From an uncultured Collinsella sp. (lineage in GTDB: Bacteria > Actinomycetota > Coriobacteriia > Coriobacteriales > Coriobacteriaceae): a DNA stretch of 6,759 bases. This document shows positions 1 through 5,218 of this stretch, in pieces (positions within the stretch are counted from its first letter, which is position 1; each line of letters begins with the position of its first letter). The position numbers and the translations under genes are program-made. The notes under the pieces are model-generated. The model worked only from the letters and a program-made list of their open reading frames with translations, ran no database searches and was not told where the DNA came from. The stretch covers positions 1 through 6,759 of the forward strand of contig URZJ01000096.1 in NCBI GenBank assembly GCA_900552395.1. Direction: 5' to 3'.

Positions 1-238
1 TGTCGACCTCAGAGCACTCGCCCTCAAAGTTGGCGCGCAGATCGGCAACGATGTCCTCGGAGACGCCCTCCATCTTGGCGACGCCCACGACGTGCTCGGC
101 AGCCCACTCGAGCTGGCCCTCCTCCTGCTTCAGGAAGCGAGAGCCGGGAACGCCGCACTGGGGGCACTTGAAATCCTCGGGCAGCTGGTCGCCGTCGAAC
201 TCTTCCACATAACCGCAAACGGGGCAAACAAACTTCAT
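1..238 (-). CDS. Reverse rubrerythrin / NADH peroxidase-type protein, N-terminal part
   Basis: Seventy-nine residues are visible from an ATG at 238; the C-terminal part lies outside the window. The protein opens with a rubredoxin-like iron site: Cys5-x2-Cys8 (CPVCGY) and Cys25-x2-Cys28 (CPQCG). After a linker (EWAAEHVVGVAKMEG, residues 44-58) comes LRANFEGECSEV (67-78), which is how the diiron four-helix domain begins in this family; Glu74 is the likely first iron ligand. Having the rubredoxin domain first is the reverse rubrerythrin order, known from clostridia, where these cytoplasmic enzymes reduce hydrogen peroxide with electrons from NADH through a rubredoxin reductase. A ribosome site AAAGGA lies 7 nt before the ATG. 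Family assignment is firm; the electron donor and true activity in this strain are inferred. Confidence 0.9.
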   Translation of the reverse strand, partial: MKFVCPVCGYVEEFDGDQLPEDFKCPQCGVPGSRFLKQEEGQLEWAAEHVVGVAKMEGVSEDIVADLRANFEGECSEVD

Positions 239-242
239 GATT

Positions 243-257
243 CGATCCTTTCGATCG
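243..257 (-). promoter_or_regulatory. Small hairpin presenting the rubrerythrin ribosome site
   Basis: On the minus strand CGATC-GAAAG-GATCG forms a 5-bp stem with a 5-nt loop. Most of the AAAGGA ribosome site lies in the loop and the first stem bases. It could be chance, because GATC-rich runs pair easily. Confidence 0.3.
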
Positions 258-322
258 ATGGCGATGGTGCGCTCGTCCGGTCCCGTAAAGGCCCTCTCCG
301 GACGTGCGTCTTGACGAGTTCT

Positions 323-350
323 ATTATCCATAAATGAGACCGAATGTGAA
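323..350 (-). promoter_or_regulatory. Candidate sigma-70-type promoter for the reverse rubrerythrin gene
   Basis: On the minus strand, TTCACA (345-350) is a 5/6 match to the -35 box and GATAAT (323-328) a 5/6 match to the -10 box, 16 bp apart. Transcription would start near 316, giving a leader of about 78 nt. Read from sequence only. Confidence 0.55.
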
Positions 351-395
351 GCCTATTAGGAATGATTTTTAATAAAACAATTTAAGCATGTGTAG

Positions 396-413
396 ATGTT
401 GATTGATTAACGA
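396..413 (+). promoter_or_regulatory. Rex-like redox operator, site 1
   Basis: The 18-mer ATGTTGATTGATTAACGA matches the clostridial Rex operator form TTGTTAA-N4-TTAACAA at 11 of 14 defined positions, with the correct 4-bp spacer. It lies upstream of the alcohol dehydrogenase gene. Rex is the NADH-sensing repressor that commonly controls alcohol dehydrogenases in anaerobes. The match is read by eye; binding is inferred. Confidence 0.5.
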
Positions 414-442
414 TTGCTAGACCTCGTGCGACCTCCGATGAG

Positions 443-448
443 TACAAT
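443..448 (+). promoter_or_regulatory. Candidate -10 box for the adh-aldh operon
   Basis: TACAAT is a 5/6 match to the -10 consensus and lies between the two Rex-like sites, so a start near 455 would be covered by a repressor bound at site 2. No convincing -35 box stands 16-18 bp upstream, so this is a weak call. Confidence 0.3.
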
Positions 449-459
449 CGGTCGAGCAA

Positions 460-477
460 ATGTTGACCAATCAACAA
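460..477 (+). promoter_or_regulatory. Rex-like redox operator, site 2
   Basis: The 18-mer ATGTTGACCAATCAACAA also matches TTGTTAA-N4-TTAACAA at 11 of 14 defined positions. Its core TGTTGA-CCAA-TCAACA is a perfect inverted repeat. It ends 3 bp before the ribosome site of the alcohol dehydrogenase and is centred 64 bp from site 1, close to six helical turns, so dimers at both sites would face the same side of the DNA. Confidence 0.55.
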
Positions 478-496
478 ATGAAGGAGCTTCCTTTAT
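478..496 (+). promoter_or_regulatory. Hairpin covering the ribosome site and start codon of the alcohol dehydrogenase
   Basis: The ribosome site AAGGAG (481-486) stands 8 nt before the ATG at 495 and decides this start. The same bases fold: AAGGA (481-485) pairs with TCCTT (489-493) across a GCT loop, and the stem can extend through a G-U pair and two A-U pairs into the start codon. This 8-bp stem would hide both signals. A 3-nt loop and several A-U pairs make it only moderately stable. Confidence 0.4.
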
Positions 497-1715
497 GCAT
501 CTAGCCCGCCGCGCCTGGTGCCGAACGTATCAAACGGTTTTTCGCATTGCATTGCCGGTGCTGCCCTATACCGAGCCACGCATTTTAGAGCACGCTGAGG
601 AAGTGCCCGCAGTGCTTCAAAAGCGTTCAATACAGCATGTTCTTATCGTGACAGATCCCGGCATTGCCCGTCTGGGGCTCACGGCACCGCTCGAGACAGC
701 GCTCGCGTCCAAGGGAATTAGCGCTGCGGTCTATGCCGAAACACGTGCGAACCCCACGGTCTCAAACGTGGAGGAAGCGGCATCTCTGTATCGAGAGAGC
801 GCCTGCCAGGCCATTATCGGCTTTGGCGGCGGTTCGGCCATGGACTGCGCCAAGGGCGTGGGCGCGCGCATCGCGCAGCCAAAGAAGCCCATCAACAAGA
901 TGCGCGGCCTGTTGCGTATCCATCGTCGCCTGCCGCTGCTCATCGCCGTTCCCACCACGGCGGGCACGGGAAGCGAGGTCACGCTTGCAGCGGTAATTAC
1001 CGACGACGAGACGCACTACAAGTATCCCATTAACGACTTTGTGCTGATCCCGCGCTTTGCGGTGCACGACCCCGAGTTTACGCGCGGCCTGCCCGCCTCC
1101 ATTACGGGGCAAACGGGCATGGACGCCCTGACACATGCCGTCGAGGCCTTTATCGGGCGCAGCACCACGCCCTATACGCGCAAGATGGCGCGCCAGGCGG
1201 TGCAGCTCATCCACGACAATTTGCTCGAGGCCTATGAGTGCGGTGGCAACATGCGTGCGCGCCGCAATATGCTTTCGGCGGCGTATAAAGCGGGCGTTGC
1301 CTTTACGCGCTCTTATGTTGGATACGTCCATGCCATCGCGCACAGCCTGGGCGGGCGTTACGGGATTCCCCACGGCTTGGCCAACGCCATCATCCTGCCG
1401 CACATGCTTCGCGCCTATGGCGAAGCTGCTGCTCCCAAGCTCGCCGATCTCGCCCGCATGGCCGGCATTGCGCCGGCTAATGCGCTGGACAACGTGGCTG
1501 CTGAGGCCTTTATCGATTGGGTCGACCGCATGAACGCCGCCTTGGGCATACCCAAATATGTGACGGGCATTCGCCGCTCCGATATTCCACAAATGGCGGC
1601 CCATGCCGATGCCGAGGCCAATCCGCTATACCCCGTTCCGCTTCTAATGGACCGTTTGGAGCTCGAGCGTATGTACGAGGTCGTCGCGGGTGGTATGTTT
1701 GAGGGCGAGAATTAG
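495..1715 (+). CDS. Iron-containing alcohol dehydrogenase family protein
   Basis: A 406-residue group III (iron-type) alcohol dehydrogenase of normal family length, expected to interconvert an alcohol and an aldehyde or ketone with NAD(P)H in the cytoplasm. The N-terminal half has the nucleotide-binding motif GFGGGSAMDCAK (109-120) and PTTAGTGSEVT (153-163). The C-terminal helical half has the metal site: Asp210 and His214 in GMDALTHAVEAF, His279 in HAIAHSLGG and His293 in IPHGLANA. The 63- and 14-residue spacings match those of the FucO-type enzymes. I chose the ATG at 495 because AAGGAG lies 8 nt upstream; an in-frame TTG at 414 would add 27 unconserved residues running through the operator. 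The aldehyde dehydrogenase follows after 8 bp, so the two are co-transcribed and probably coupled. Substrate cannot be read from sequence. All catalytic residues are present. Confidence 0.93.
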   Translation: MHLARRAWCRTYQTVFRIALPVLPYTEPRILEHAEEVPAVLQKRSIQHVLIVTDPGIARLGLTAPLETALASKGISAAVYAETRANPTVSNVEEAASLYRESACQAIIGFGGGSAMDCAKGVGARIAQPKKPINKMRGLLRIHRRLPLLIAVPTTAGTGSEVTLAAVITDDETHYKYPINDFVLIPRFAVHDPEFTRGLPASITGQTGMDALTHAVEAFIGRSTTPYTRKMARQAVQLIHDNLLEAYECGGNMRARRNMLSAAYKAGVAFTRSYVGYVHAIAHSLGGRYGIPHGLANAIILPHMLRAYGEAAAPKLADLARMAGIAPANALDNVAAEAFIDWVDRMNAALGIPKYVTGIRRSDIPQMAAHADAEANPLYPVPLLMDRLELERMYEVVAGGMFEGEN

Positions 1716-1723
1716 GAGGGTCC

Positions 1724-3103
1724 ATGAACACCGAGGAAATTGCGCGCATCGTCGGCGATCAGCGCGCCTACTTTAAGACACACGCCACGTTTGATGTCGA
1801 TGCTCGACGTCGTGCGCTCGTGAGTTTATGCGATGCGGTGCGGGCCCACGAGGCCGATATTGCCCATGCGCTCAAGACCGATTTGGGTAAGTCACATGAC
1901 GAGGCGTATATGTGCGAGATCGGCACCTCGCTTTCCGAGATTCGACATCAGATTGCGCATGTGGCCCGATGGAGCCGTGCCCACTTGCGCCCGTGCGACC
2001 TCGCCAATGCTATTAGTGTGTGCAAGACGCAGTCCGTGCCCTATGGCGTCACACTCATCATGGCTCCGTGGAACTACCCGTTTTTGCTGACGCTCGAGCC
2101 GCTCGCTGGCGCTCTTGCCGCGGGCAACACCGTGGTCATCAAGCCGAGTGCCTATGCTCCGGCATCGAGCGCAGTGCTCAAGCAAATCTGCGAAGAAGCG
2201 TTTGATTCGCGCCTGGTGGCAGTTGTCGAGGGCGGGCGCGCCGAGAACGAAGCGCTGCTCGATGAGTGCTGGGACAAGATCTTCTTTACCGGTAGCGTTC
2301 CGGTCGGCAAGCTCGTCATGGAGCGCGCAAGTAAAAACCTTACGCCTGTGACGCTTGAACTGGGCGGAAAGAGTCCCTGCATCGTGGATGCGACGGCAAA
2401 CTTGAAGGTCGCGGCACGGCGTATCGCCTTTGGTAAATGGCTCAACGTGGGGCAGACCTGCGTGGCGCCCGACTACCTGCTGGTCGATGCGCGCGTGCAC
2501 GACGAGCTGCTGGACCTCATCAAGGAGGAGGCCCGCCGCATGTTTGGCGAGCATCCGCTCGACAATGAGAATTACGGTCATATTGTCAACGCTAAGCATT
2601 TCGCGCGCGTGCGCGGGCTGATCGACCCCGACAAGGTTGTGCTGGGAGGTACCGCGCGCGAGTCGTCGCTCAAGATTGAGCCGACGATTTTGGACGGCGT
2701 GGCGCCTGAGGACGCCGTAATGCAGGAGGAGATTTTCGGCCCAATCTTGCCGGTGCTGACGTTTGAGAGCTTGGATGAGGCCGAGGCGTTCATCACGAAT
2801 CACCCGACGCCGCTGGCCCTGTATGTCTTTAGTCAGGATCGCGCGGTTCAGCAGCGCTTTGTGCGCTACGTACCCTTTGGCGGCGGCTGCGTTAATGACA
2901 CCATCATGCACCTGGCTACGAGCCATATGGGCTTTGGCGGCATGGGAGCGAGCGGTATGGGGCAGTACCATGGACGCGAGAGCTTCGAAACGTTTAGCCA
3001 CAAGAAGAGCATCGTGAACAAGGCAACGTGGCTGGACGTGCCATTCCGCTACGCTCCTTACGCAAGCTGGAAGCACAAGTTCGTGCGCATGTTTGTGCAT
3101 TAG
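1724..3103 (+). CDS. Aldehyde dehydrogenase, NAD(P)-dependent, ALDH3-like
   Basis: A 459-residue aldehyde dehydrogenase, about the length of the short class-3 branch, which oxidises aldehydes to acids with NAD(P)+ without coenzyme A. In order: catalytic Asn117 in APWNYPF, cofactor-binding Lys140 in VIKPSA, FFTGSVPVGK (187-196), Glu212 in LELGGKSP, nucleophile Cys246 in NVGQTCVAPDY, and Glu336 in EEIFGP. The C-terminal GFGGMGASGMGQYHG (403-417) and FETFSHKKSIV (421-431) are typical of ALDH3. The catalytic set is complete. The ribosome site AGGAGG (1714-1719) overlaps the stop codon of the preceding alcohol dehydrogenase, 8 bp before this start, so translation is likely coupled. Together the pair could convert an alcohol through its aldehyde to an acid, or remove toxic aldehydes in either direction. 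The natural substrate is unknown. It would share the Rex-like control of the operon. Confidence 0.95.
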   Translation: MNTEEIARIVGDQRAYFKTHATFDVDARRRALVSLCDAVRAHEADIAHALKTDLGKSHDEAYMCEIGTSLSEIRHQIAHVARWSRAHLRPCDLANAISVCKTQSVPYGVTLIMAPWNYPFLLTLEPLAGALAAGNTVVIKPSAYAPASSAVLKQICEEAFDSRLVAVVEGGRAENEALLDECWDKIFFTGSVPVGKLVMERASKNLTPVTLELGGKSPCIVDATANLKVAARRIAFGKWLNVGQTCVAPDYLLVDARVHDELLDLIKEEARRMFGEHPLDNENYGHIVNAKHFARVRGLIDPDKVVLGGTARESSLKIEPTILDGVAPEDAVMQEEIFGPILPVLTFESLDEAEAFITNHPTPLALYVFSQDRAVQQRFVRYVPFGGGCVNDTIMHLATSHMGFGGMGASGMGQYHGRESFETFSHKKSIVNKATWLDVPFRYAPYASWKHKFVRMFVH

Positions 3104-3127
3104 AATCAGATGACATAGGGATAAACA

Positions 3128-3163
3128 AAGTGGCCGCCCCCGCGTAAGCGAAGACGGCCACTT
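3128..3163 (+). terminator. Hairpin after the adh-aldh operon, candidate terminator
   Basis: AAGTGGCCG (3128-3136) pairs perfectly with CGGCCACTT (3155-3163). Inside lies a symmetric 4x4 internal loop and CGC-GTAA-GCG with a GNRA-type tetraloop. It starts 24 bp after the aldehyde dehydrogenase stop codon. The following plus-strand bases are CTTCTCACG, not a real T run, so termination may be weak; on the minus strand TTTGTTT follows, but no minus-strand gene ends here. Confidence 0.5.
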
Positions 3164-3169
3164 CTCACG

Positions 3170-3349
3170 ATGAAAACGTGTATCGGAGTTGGCAAGACCC
3201 GCTGCCACGGGTGCCATCCGTGTTCCTATCTTATCTGCAAGCGTTCCGTTGCGCAAGCGTTGCGGCAAACGATTGAAAGACGCAGACAGGATGAATTTGT
3301 GTCCGCACGGGCCCGTAGACTTCTCAACTACGTTGTGGATGCTCGCTAA
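3170..3349 (+). CDS. Possible small Cys/His-rich protein (59 aa), doubtful
   Basis: An ATG-initiated ORF of 59 codons, too short for many gene finders. The N-terminal third has Cys4, Cys12, His13, Cys15, His16, Cys18 and Cys23 (core RCHGCHPCSYLIC, residues 11-23), a spacing that could hold a metal. The rest is an Arg-rich, probably helical tail (QALRQTIERRRQDEFVSARA, 29-48). I do not recognise the family. Against it: no ribosome site before the ATG, which sits 7 bp after a hairpin; three AGA arginine codons, which look rare in the neighbouring genes; and strong RNA folding within the first third (ACCCG/CGGGT at 3197-3212). For it: the reading frame ends 18 bp before a well-supported small gene, and Cys clustering this dense is uncommon by chance. 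It might instead be untranslated RNA or a remnant. Confidence 0.35.
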   Translation: MKTCIGVGKTRCHGCHPCSYLICKRSVAQALRQTIERRRQDEFVSARARRLLNYVVDAR

Positions 3350-3367
3350 TCGGTAATGGAGGCGCAC

Positions 3368-3547
3368 GTGTTTGATGACGATGACCTGTTCGATCTGACA
3401 GACGATCCGTTTGAGTGGGATATGCTACTCGATGACGATGAGTTGGAGCAGGACCGTAAGAAGCAAAAGGATAAGAACGCCCGGGGTAAAGGTTCGAATA
3501 AAAAGGACAAGCGTCGCCGAGGTCTGTTCGGCGGGCTCTTTGGGTGA
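3368..3547 (+). CDS. Small protein with acidic N-half and basic C-half, unknown function
   Basis: A 59-residue protein read from GTG at 3368. TGGAGG (3357-3362) is a good ribosome site 5 nt before this GTG. An ATG at 3356 in the same frame would add four residues, has no ribosome site of its own and overlaps that TGGAGG, so GTG is preferred. Residues 1-28 are strongly acidic (MFDDDDLFDLTDDPFEWDML starts it), residues 30-52 strongly basic (RKKQKDKNARGKG, then KKDKRRR), and the protein ends in GLFGGLFG. There is no signal peptide or membrane segment. The charge split suggests a disordered protein that could fold back on itself or bind nucleic acid, ribosomes or a basic partner, but this is inference. 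I do not recognise the family. It lies between the adh-aldh operon and the phosphoesterase gene. Confidence 0.7.
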   Translation: MFDDDDLFDLTDDPFEWDMLLDDDELEQDRKKQKDKNARGKGSNKKDKRRRGLFGGLFG

Positions 3548-3573
3548 CTGTCTCATCGCCGCGTCTGTATACT
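3544..3573 (+). promoter_or_regulatory. Candidate promoter for the metallophosphoesterase gene
   Basis: TATACT (3568-3573) is a 5/6 match to the -10 box. GTGACT (3544-3549), 18 bp upstream and overlapping the stop codon of the small acidic/basic gene, is a 4/6 match to the -35 box. The start would be near 3580, about 34 nt before the gene. Confidence 0.45.
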
Positions 3574-3613
3574 AAACAGGTCTTATACGCGTTGCGAAAT
3601 GAGGACAGAGACG

Positions 3614-4159
3614 ATGATGTGGTTTACCGCCGACCTGCACCTGGGCGATACGAATATCTTGCACGACATGGATCGACCGTTTGATTCGGTCGAGGAGATG
3701 AACCGCAAGGTCATCGATGCCATCAATGAGTGCGTGGCTGTGGACGATCGCCTCTATATCTTGGGAGACTTTACCTATCGTTTGCCCCTGGTGGAGGCGG
3801 TGCGCCTGCGCGAGCGCATCGAATGTCAGAACGTAACGCTCATCCGCGGTAACCATGACGACGACTGGGAAGATCCAGACGCGCCGCACATTTGGGATGA
3901 GGTGCGCGATTATCTGGAGGTCGCCCCCGGTTACGCTAAGGGCCATCGCCTGGTAATGAGCCATTACCCCATGCTCAGCTGGAATGGCAAGGCGCGCGGC
4001 GCCATCATGCTGCACGGGCACATTCACAGCAGGGGAGACCGCACCAACGCGCGCAATCGCGATCGCGAGCGCCCAGTCCTTCGCTACGACGTTGGCCTCG
4101 ATGCCAACAACTACAAGCCCGTTAGCCGCGACCAGATCCTGGGCTTCTTTGGACTCTAG
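3614..4159 (+). CDS. Calcineurin-like metallophosphoesterase family protein
   Basis: A 181-residue single-domain cytoplasmic phosphoesterase of the compact calcineurin-like type (resembling the COG4186 group). The full two-metal set is present: Asp7 and His9 in FTADLHLGD, Asp52 in LGDFTYR, Asn80 and His81 in RGNHDDD, His117 in SHYPM, and His136 and His138 in HGHIHS. Members cleave phosphomonoester or phosphodiester bonds; the substrate of this group is not established and cannot be told here. I chose ATG 3614 because GAGGA (3601-3605) stands 8 nt before it and because relatives usually begin MxWFTADLH; an ATG at 3599 in frame would add five residues and overlap that ribosome site. The ATG at 3617 is also possible. 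It appears to be a single-gene unit with its own promoter and a strong terminator. Confidence 0.9.
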   Translation: MMWFTADLHLGDTNILHDMDRPFDSVEEMNRKVIDAINECVAVDDRLYILGDFTYRLPLVEAVRLRERIECQNVTLIRGNHDDDWEDPDAPHIWDEVRDYLEVAPGYAKGHRLVMSHYPMLSWNGKARGAIMLHGHIHSRGDRTNARNRDRERPVLRYDVGLDANNYKPVSRDQILGFFGL

Positions 4160-4178
4160 CTGTAAGTGCAGGTAGAAT
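4150..4178 (+). promoter_or_regulatory. Candidate promoter for the licT-type gene
   Basis: TGGACT (4150-4155, 4/6 to the -35 box) and TAGAAT (4173-4178, 5/6 to the -10 box) are 17 bp apart and overlap the end of the phosphoesterase gene. The start would fall near 4185, inside the 5' arm of the terminator hairpin that follows. Confidence 0.45.
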
Positions 4179-4179
4179 G

Positions 4180-4214
4180 AACGCGCCGCGCGGATGGTCT
4201 GCACGGCGCGTTTT
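4180..4214 (+). terminator. Rho-independent terminator of the metallophosphoesterase gene
   Basis: AACGCGCCG (4180-4188) pairs perfectly with CGGCGCGTT (4204-4212) over a 15-nt loop, and the 3' arm runs into TTTT (4211-4214). It lies 20 bp after the phosphoesterase stop codon. No RAT motif overlaps it, so it is more likely a plain terminator than an antitermination target. Confidence 0.75.
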
Positions 4215-4232
4215 AGTAGGAGCGATGATTCC

Positions 4233-5069
4233 ATGAGGGCTATCCAGCGCATTAACCACAACGCTGCCATCTGCGAAGATGGCGCGGGGCGTCAGCTTAT
4301 CGCGCTGGGCCGCGGTATCGGCTTTGGCGATATGCCGCATGAGGTCGACCTGGATGTCATCACGCGTACCTTTTACGGCATCGATTCAAAGTACCTGGCG
4401 TTTATCGATGAGGTCGACCCCGAGGTGCTGGAGTTTTCTGCTCAGCTGGCCGATATCGCGACCGGACAGCTTTCGTACGAATTGAGTCCTAACCTTCCCA
4501 TTACATTGGCAGACCATATTCAGTTTGCCATTAAGCGCGCCCGCGAACACATGGTGGTGTCGTTGCCGCTTGAGCGCGATCTGGAGCAGCTGCATCCCAT
4601 CGAATACCGCTTGGGCGAGCTGGCTGTTCGCGGCATCCAGAAGAGCTTTCATGTGCGCATGCCCCGAAGCGAGGCCGCGGGCATTGCCATGTCGATTGTC
4701 AACGCATCGGTTAAGCCGAGCGAGCGGCGCGTGCTTGCCGAGCAGCACGAGGAGCGACTGCTCGATATGACGGTCGCGATTATTCAAGAAGAGTTGGGTG
4801 TGACGGTCGATCGCTCGTCGTTCGCCTTTGCCCGCTTTGCCACTCATGTGCGCTATCTGCTCGACCGCGTGGCAAAGAAAGAGCCGATCGATACCGAGAA
4901 CTCCGGTCTTTACGACGTGCTCGTGGAGCAGTATCCGGCGGCATCGCGTTGCGCTCACCGTGTCGACGATCTGATTCAAGAGACCTTTGGCGAGCCATTG
5001 GCCCAAGAGGAGCTCGTCTATCTGATCATGCATGTGAATCGCGTGGCTTCTGTCCACTCGGATAAATAG
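4233..5069 (+). CDS. licT: BglG/LicT-family transcription antiterminator
   Basis: A 278-residue PTS-controlled antiterminator of normal length. Residues 1-55 form the RNA-binding domain (RAIQRINHNAAI, then LGRGIGF at 25-31). Two PTS regulation domains follow, about 62-168 and 170-276. Three of the four conserved regulatory histidines are visible: His95 (ADHIQFAI), His205 (RFATHVRYL) and His267 (YLIMHVNRV). The second PRD1 histidine, expected in the IALHIVNA motif, is replaced by Ser154 (IAMSIVNA). In the family, the transporter phosphorylates PRD1 to switch the protein off and HPr phosphorylates PRD2 to activate it; active dimers bind a RAT hairpin and block a terminator. A RAT-like hairpin and terminator stand just downstream, before the PTS permease, so that is the likely target. 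I chose ATG 4233 because TAGGAG (4217-4222) precedes it; ATG 4194 lies in the terminator loop. Sugar specificity is not readable. Confidence 0.93.
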   Translation: MRAIQRINHNAAICEDGAGRQLIALGRGIGFGDMPHEVDLDVITRTFYGIDSKYLAFIDEVDPEVLEFSAQLADIATGQLSYELSPNLPITLADHIQFAIKRAREHMVVSLPLERDLEQLHPIEYRLGELAVRGIQKSFHVRMPRSEAAGIAMSIVNASVKPSERRVLAEQHEERLLDMTVAIIQEELGVTVDRSSFAFARFATHVRYLLDRVAKKEPIDTENSGLYDVLVEQYPAASRCAHRVDDLIQETFGEPLAQEELVYLIMHVNRVASVHSDK

Positions 5070-5097
5070 GCTCTCTGGTATTTCCTTTCCGTCATGG

Positions 5098-5153
5098 CGA
5101 CCGTTCGCGGGTCGTTTGCTACCGTTCGTCGGTAATCTGAGCCGCAACGAACG
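5098..5153 (+). repeat. Three copies of a CGTTCG element upstream of the PTS promoter
   Basis: ACCGTTCG occurs at 5100-5107 and 5121-5128, exactly 21 bp apart. Each is the centre of a small inverted repeat (CGACC...GGTCG, 5098-5114; TACCG...CGGTA, 5120-5134). A third copy is inverted (ACGAACG, 5147-5153), 25 bp further on, centre to centre. The spacing suggests binding sites for a regulator, but the first inverted repeat, followed by TTT, could also be a weak terminator for the antiterminator gene. Confidence 0.35.
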
Positions 5154-5164
5154 CATCTGCCGCA

Positions 5165-5170
5165 TATACT
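5165..5170 (+). promoter_or_regulatory. Candidate -10 box of the PTS permease transcript
   Basis: TATACT is a 5/6 match to the -10 consensus. It would start transcription near 5177, just ahead of the RAT-like hairpin at 5182, as expected for a short antitermination leader. No recognisable -35 box lies 16-18 bp upstream, so the promoter may need an activator. Confidence 0.45.
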
Positions 5171-5181
5171 CGCCGTGTGTT

Positions 5182-5218
5182 GGGTGTTACTCACGGCGCA
5201 GCTCCGAGAGGCACTACC
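5182..5218 (+). promoter_or_regulatory. RAT-like ribonucleic antiterminator hairpin (LicT/BglG target)
   Basis: The left arm GGGTGTTACTC (5182-5192) and right arm GAGGCACTACC (5208-5218) follow the RAT pattern of a TGTTACT left arm and a GGCA...CC right arm. The upper stem is CTC-A-CGG (5190-5196) with CCG-A-GAG (5204-5210) around a 7-nt loop, with one A-A mismatch. GG and CC can close the base, and the unpaired flanking bases resemble the internal loops of known sites. Its 3' half overlaps the terminator at 5200-5271, so only one of the two can form. LicT-type control of the permease follows from the family; binding has not been shown. Confidence 0.75.

Noticed and set aside
30..337. Plus-strand open frames at the left end
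   Set aside because: They are antisense to the reverse rubrerythrin, whose paired CxxC motifs and family signature identify the true frame.
399..474. FNR-type boxes in front of the alcohol dehydrogenase
   Set aside because: The TTGA and TCAA halves of site 2 are separated by 4 bp instead of the 6 bp in TTGAT-N4-ATCAA; the Rex spacing fits exactly.
414..494. Upstream TTG start adding 27 residues to the alcohol dehydrogenase
   Set aside because: No ribosome site precedes it, the added residues match nothing in the family and they run through the operator; ATG 495 has a good ribosome site.
762..1604. Open frame of 280 codons on the minus strand
   Set aside because: It lies opposite the complete iron-type alcohol dehydrogenase and has no recognisable motif.
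1892..3367. Open frame of 491 codons on the minus strand
   Set aside because: It lies opposite the aldehyde dehydrogenase, whose catalytic residues are all present; its translation shows no family motifs and its length follows from GC-rich codon structure.
4160..4232. Autoregulatory RAT in front of the licT-type gene
   Set aside because: A terminator is present, but no GTTACT-type left arm or GGCA...CC right arm overlaps it.
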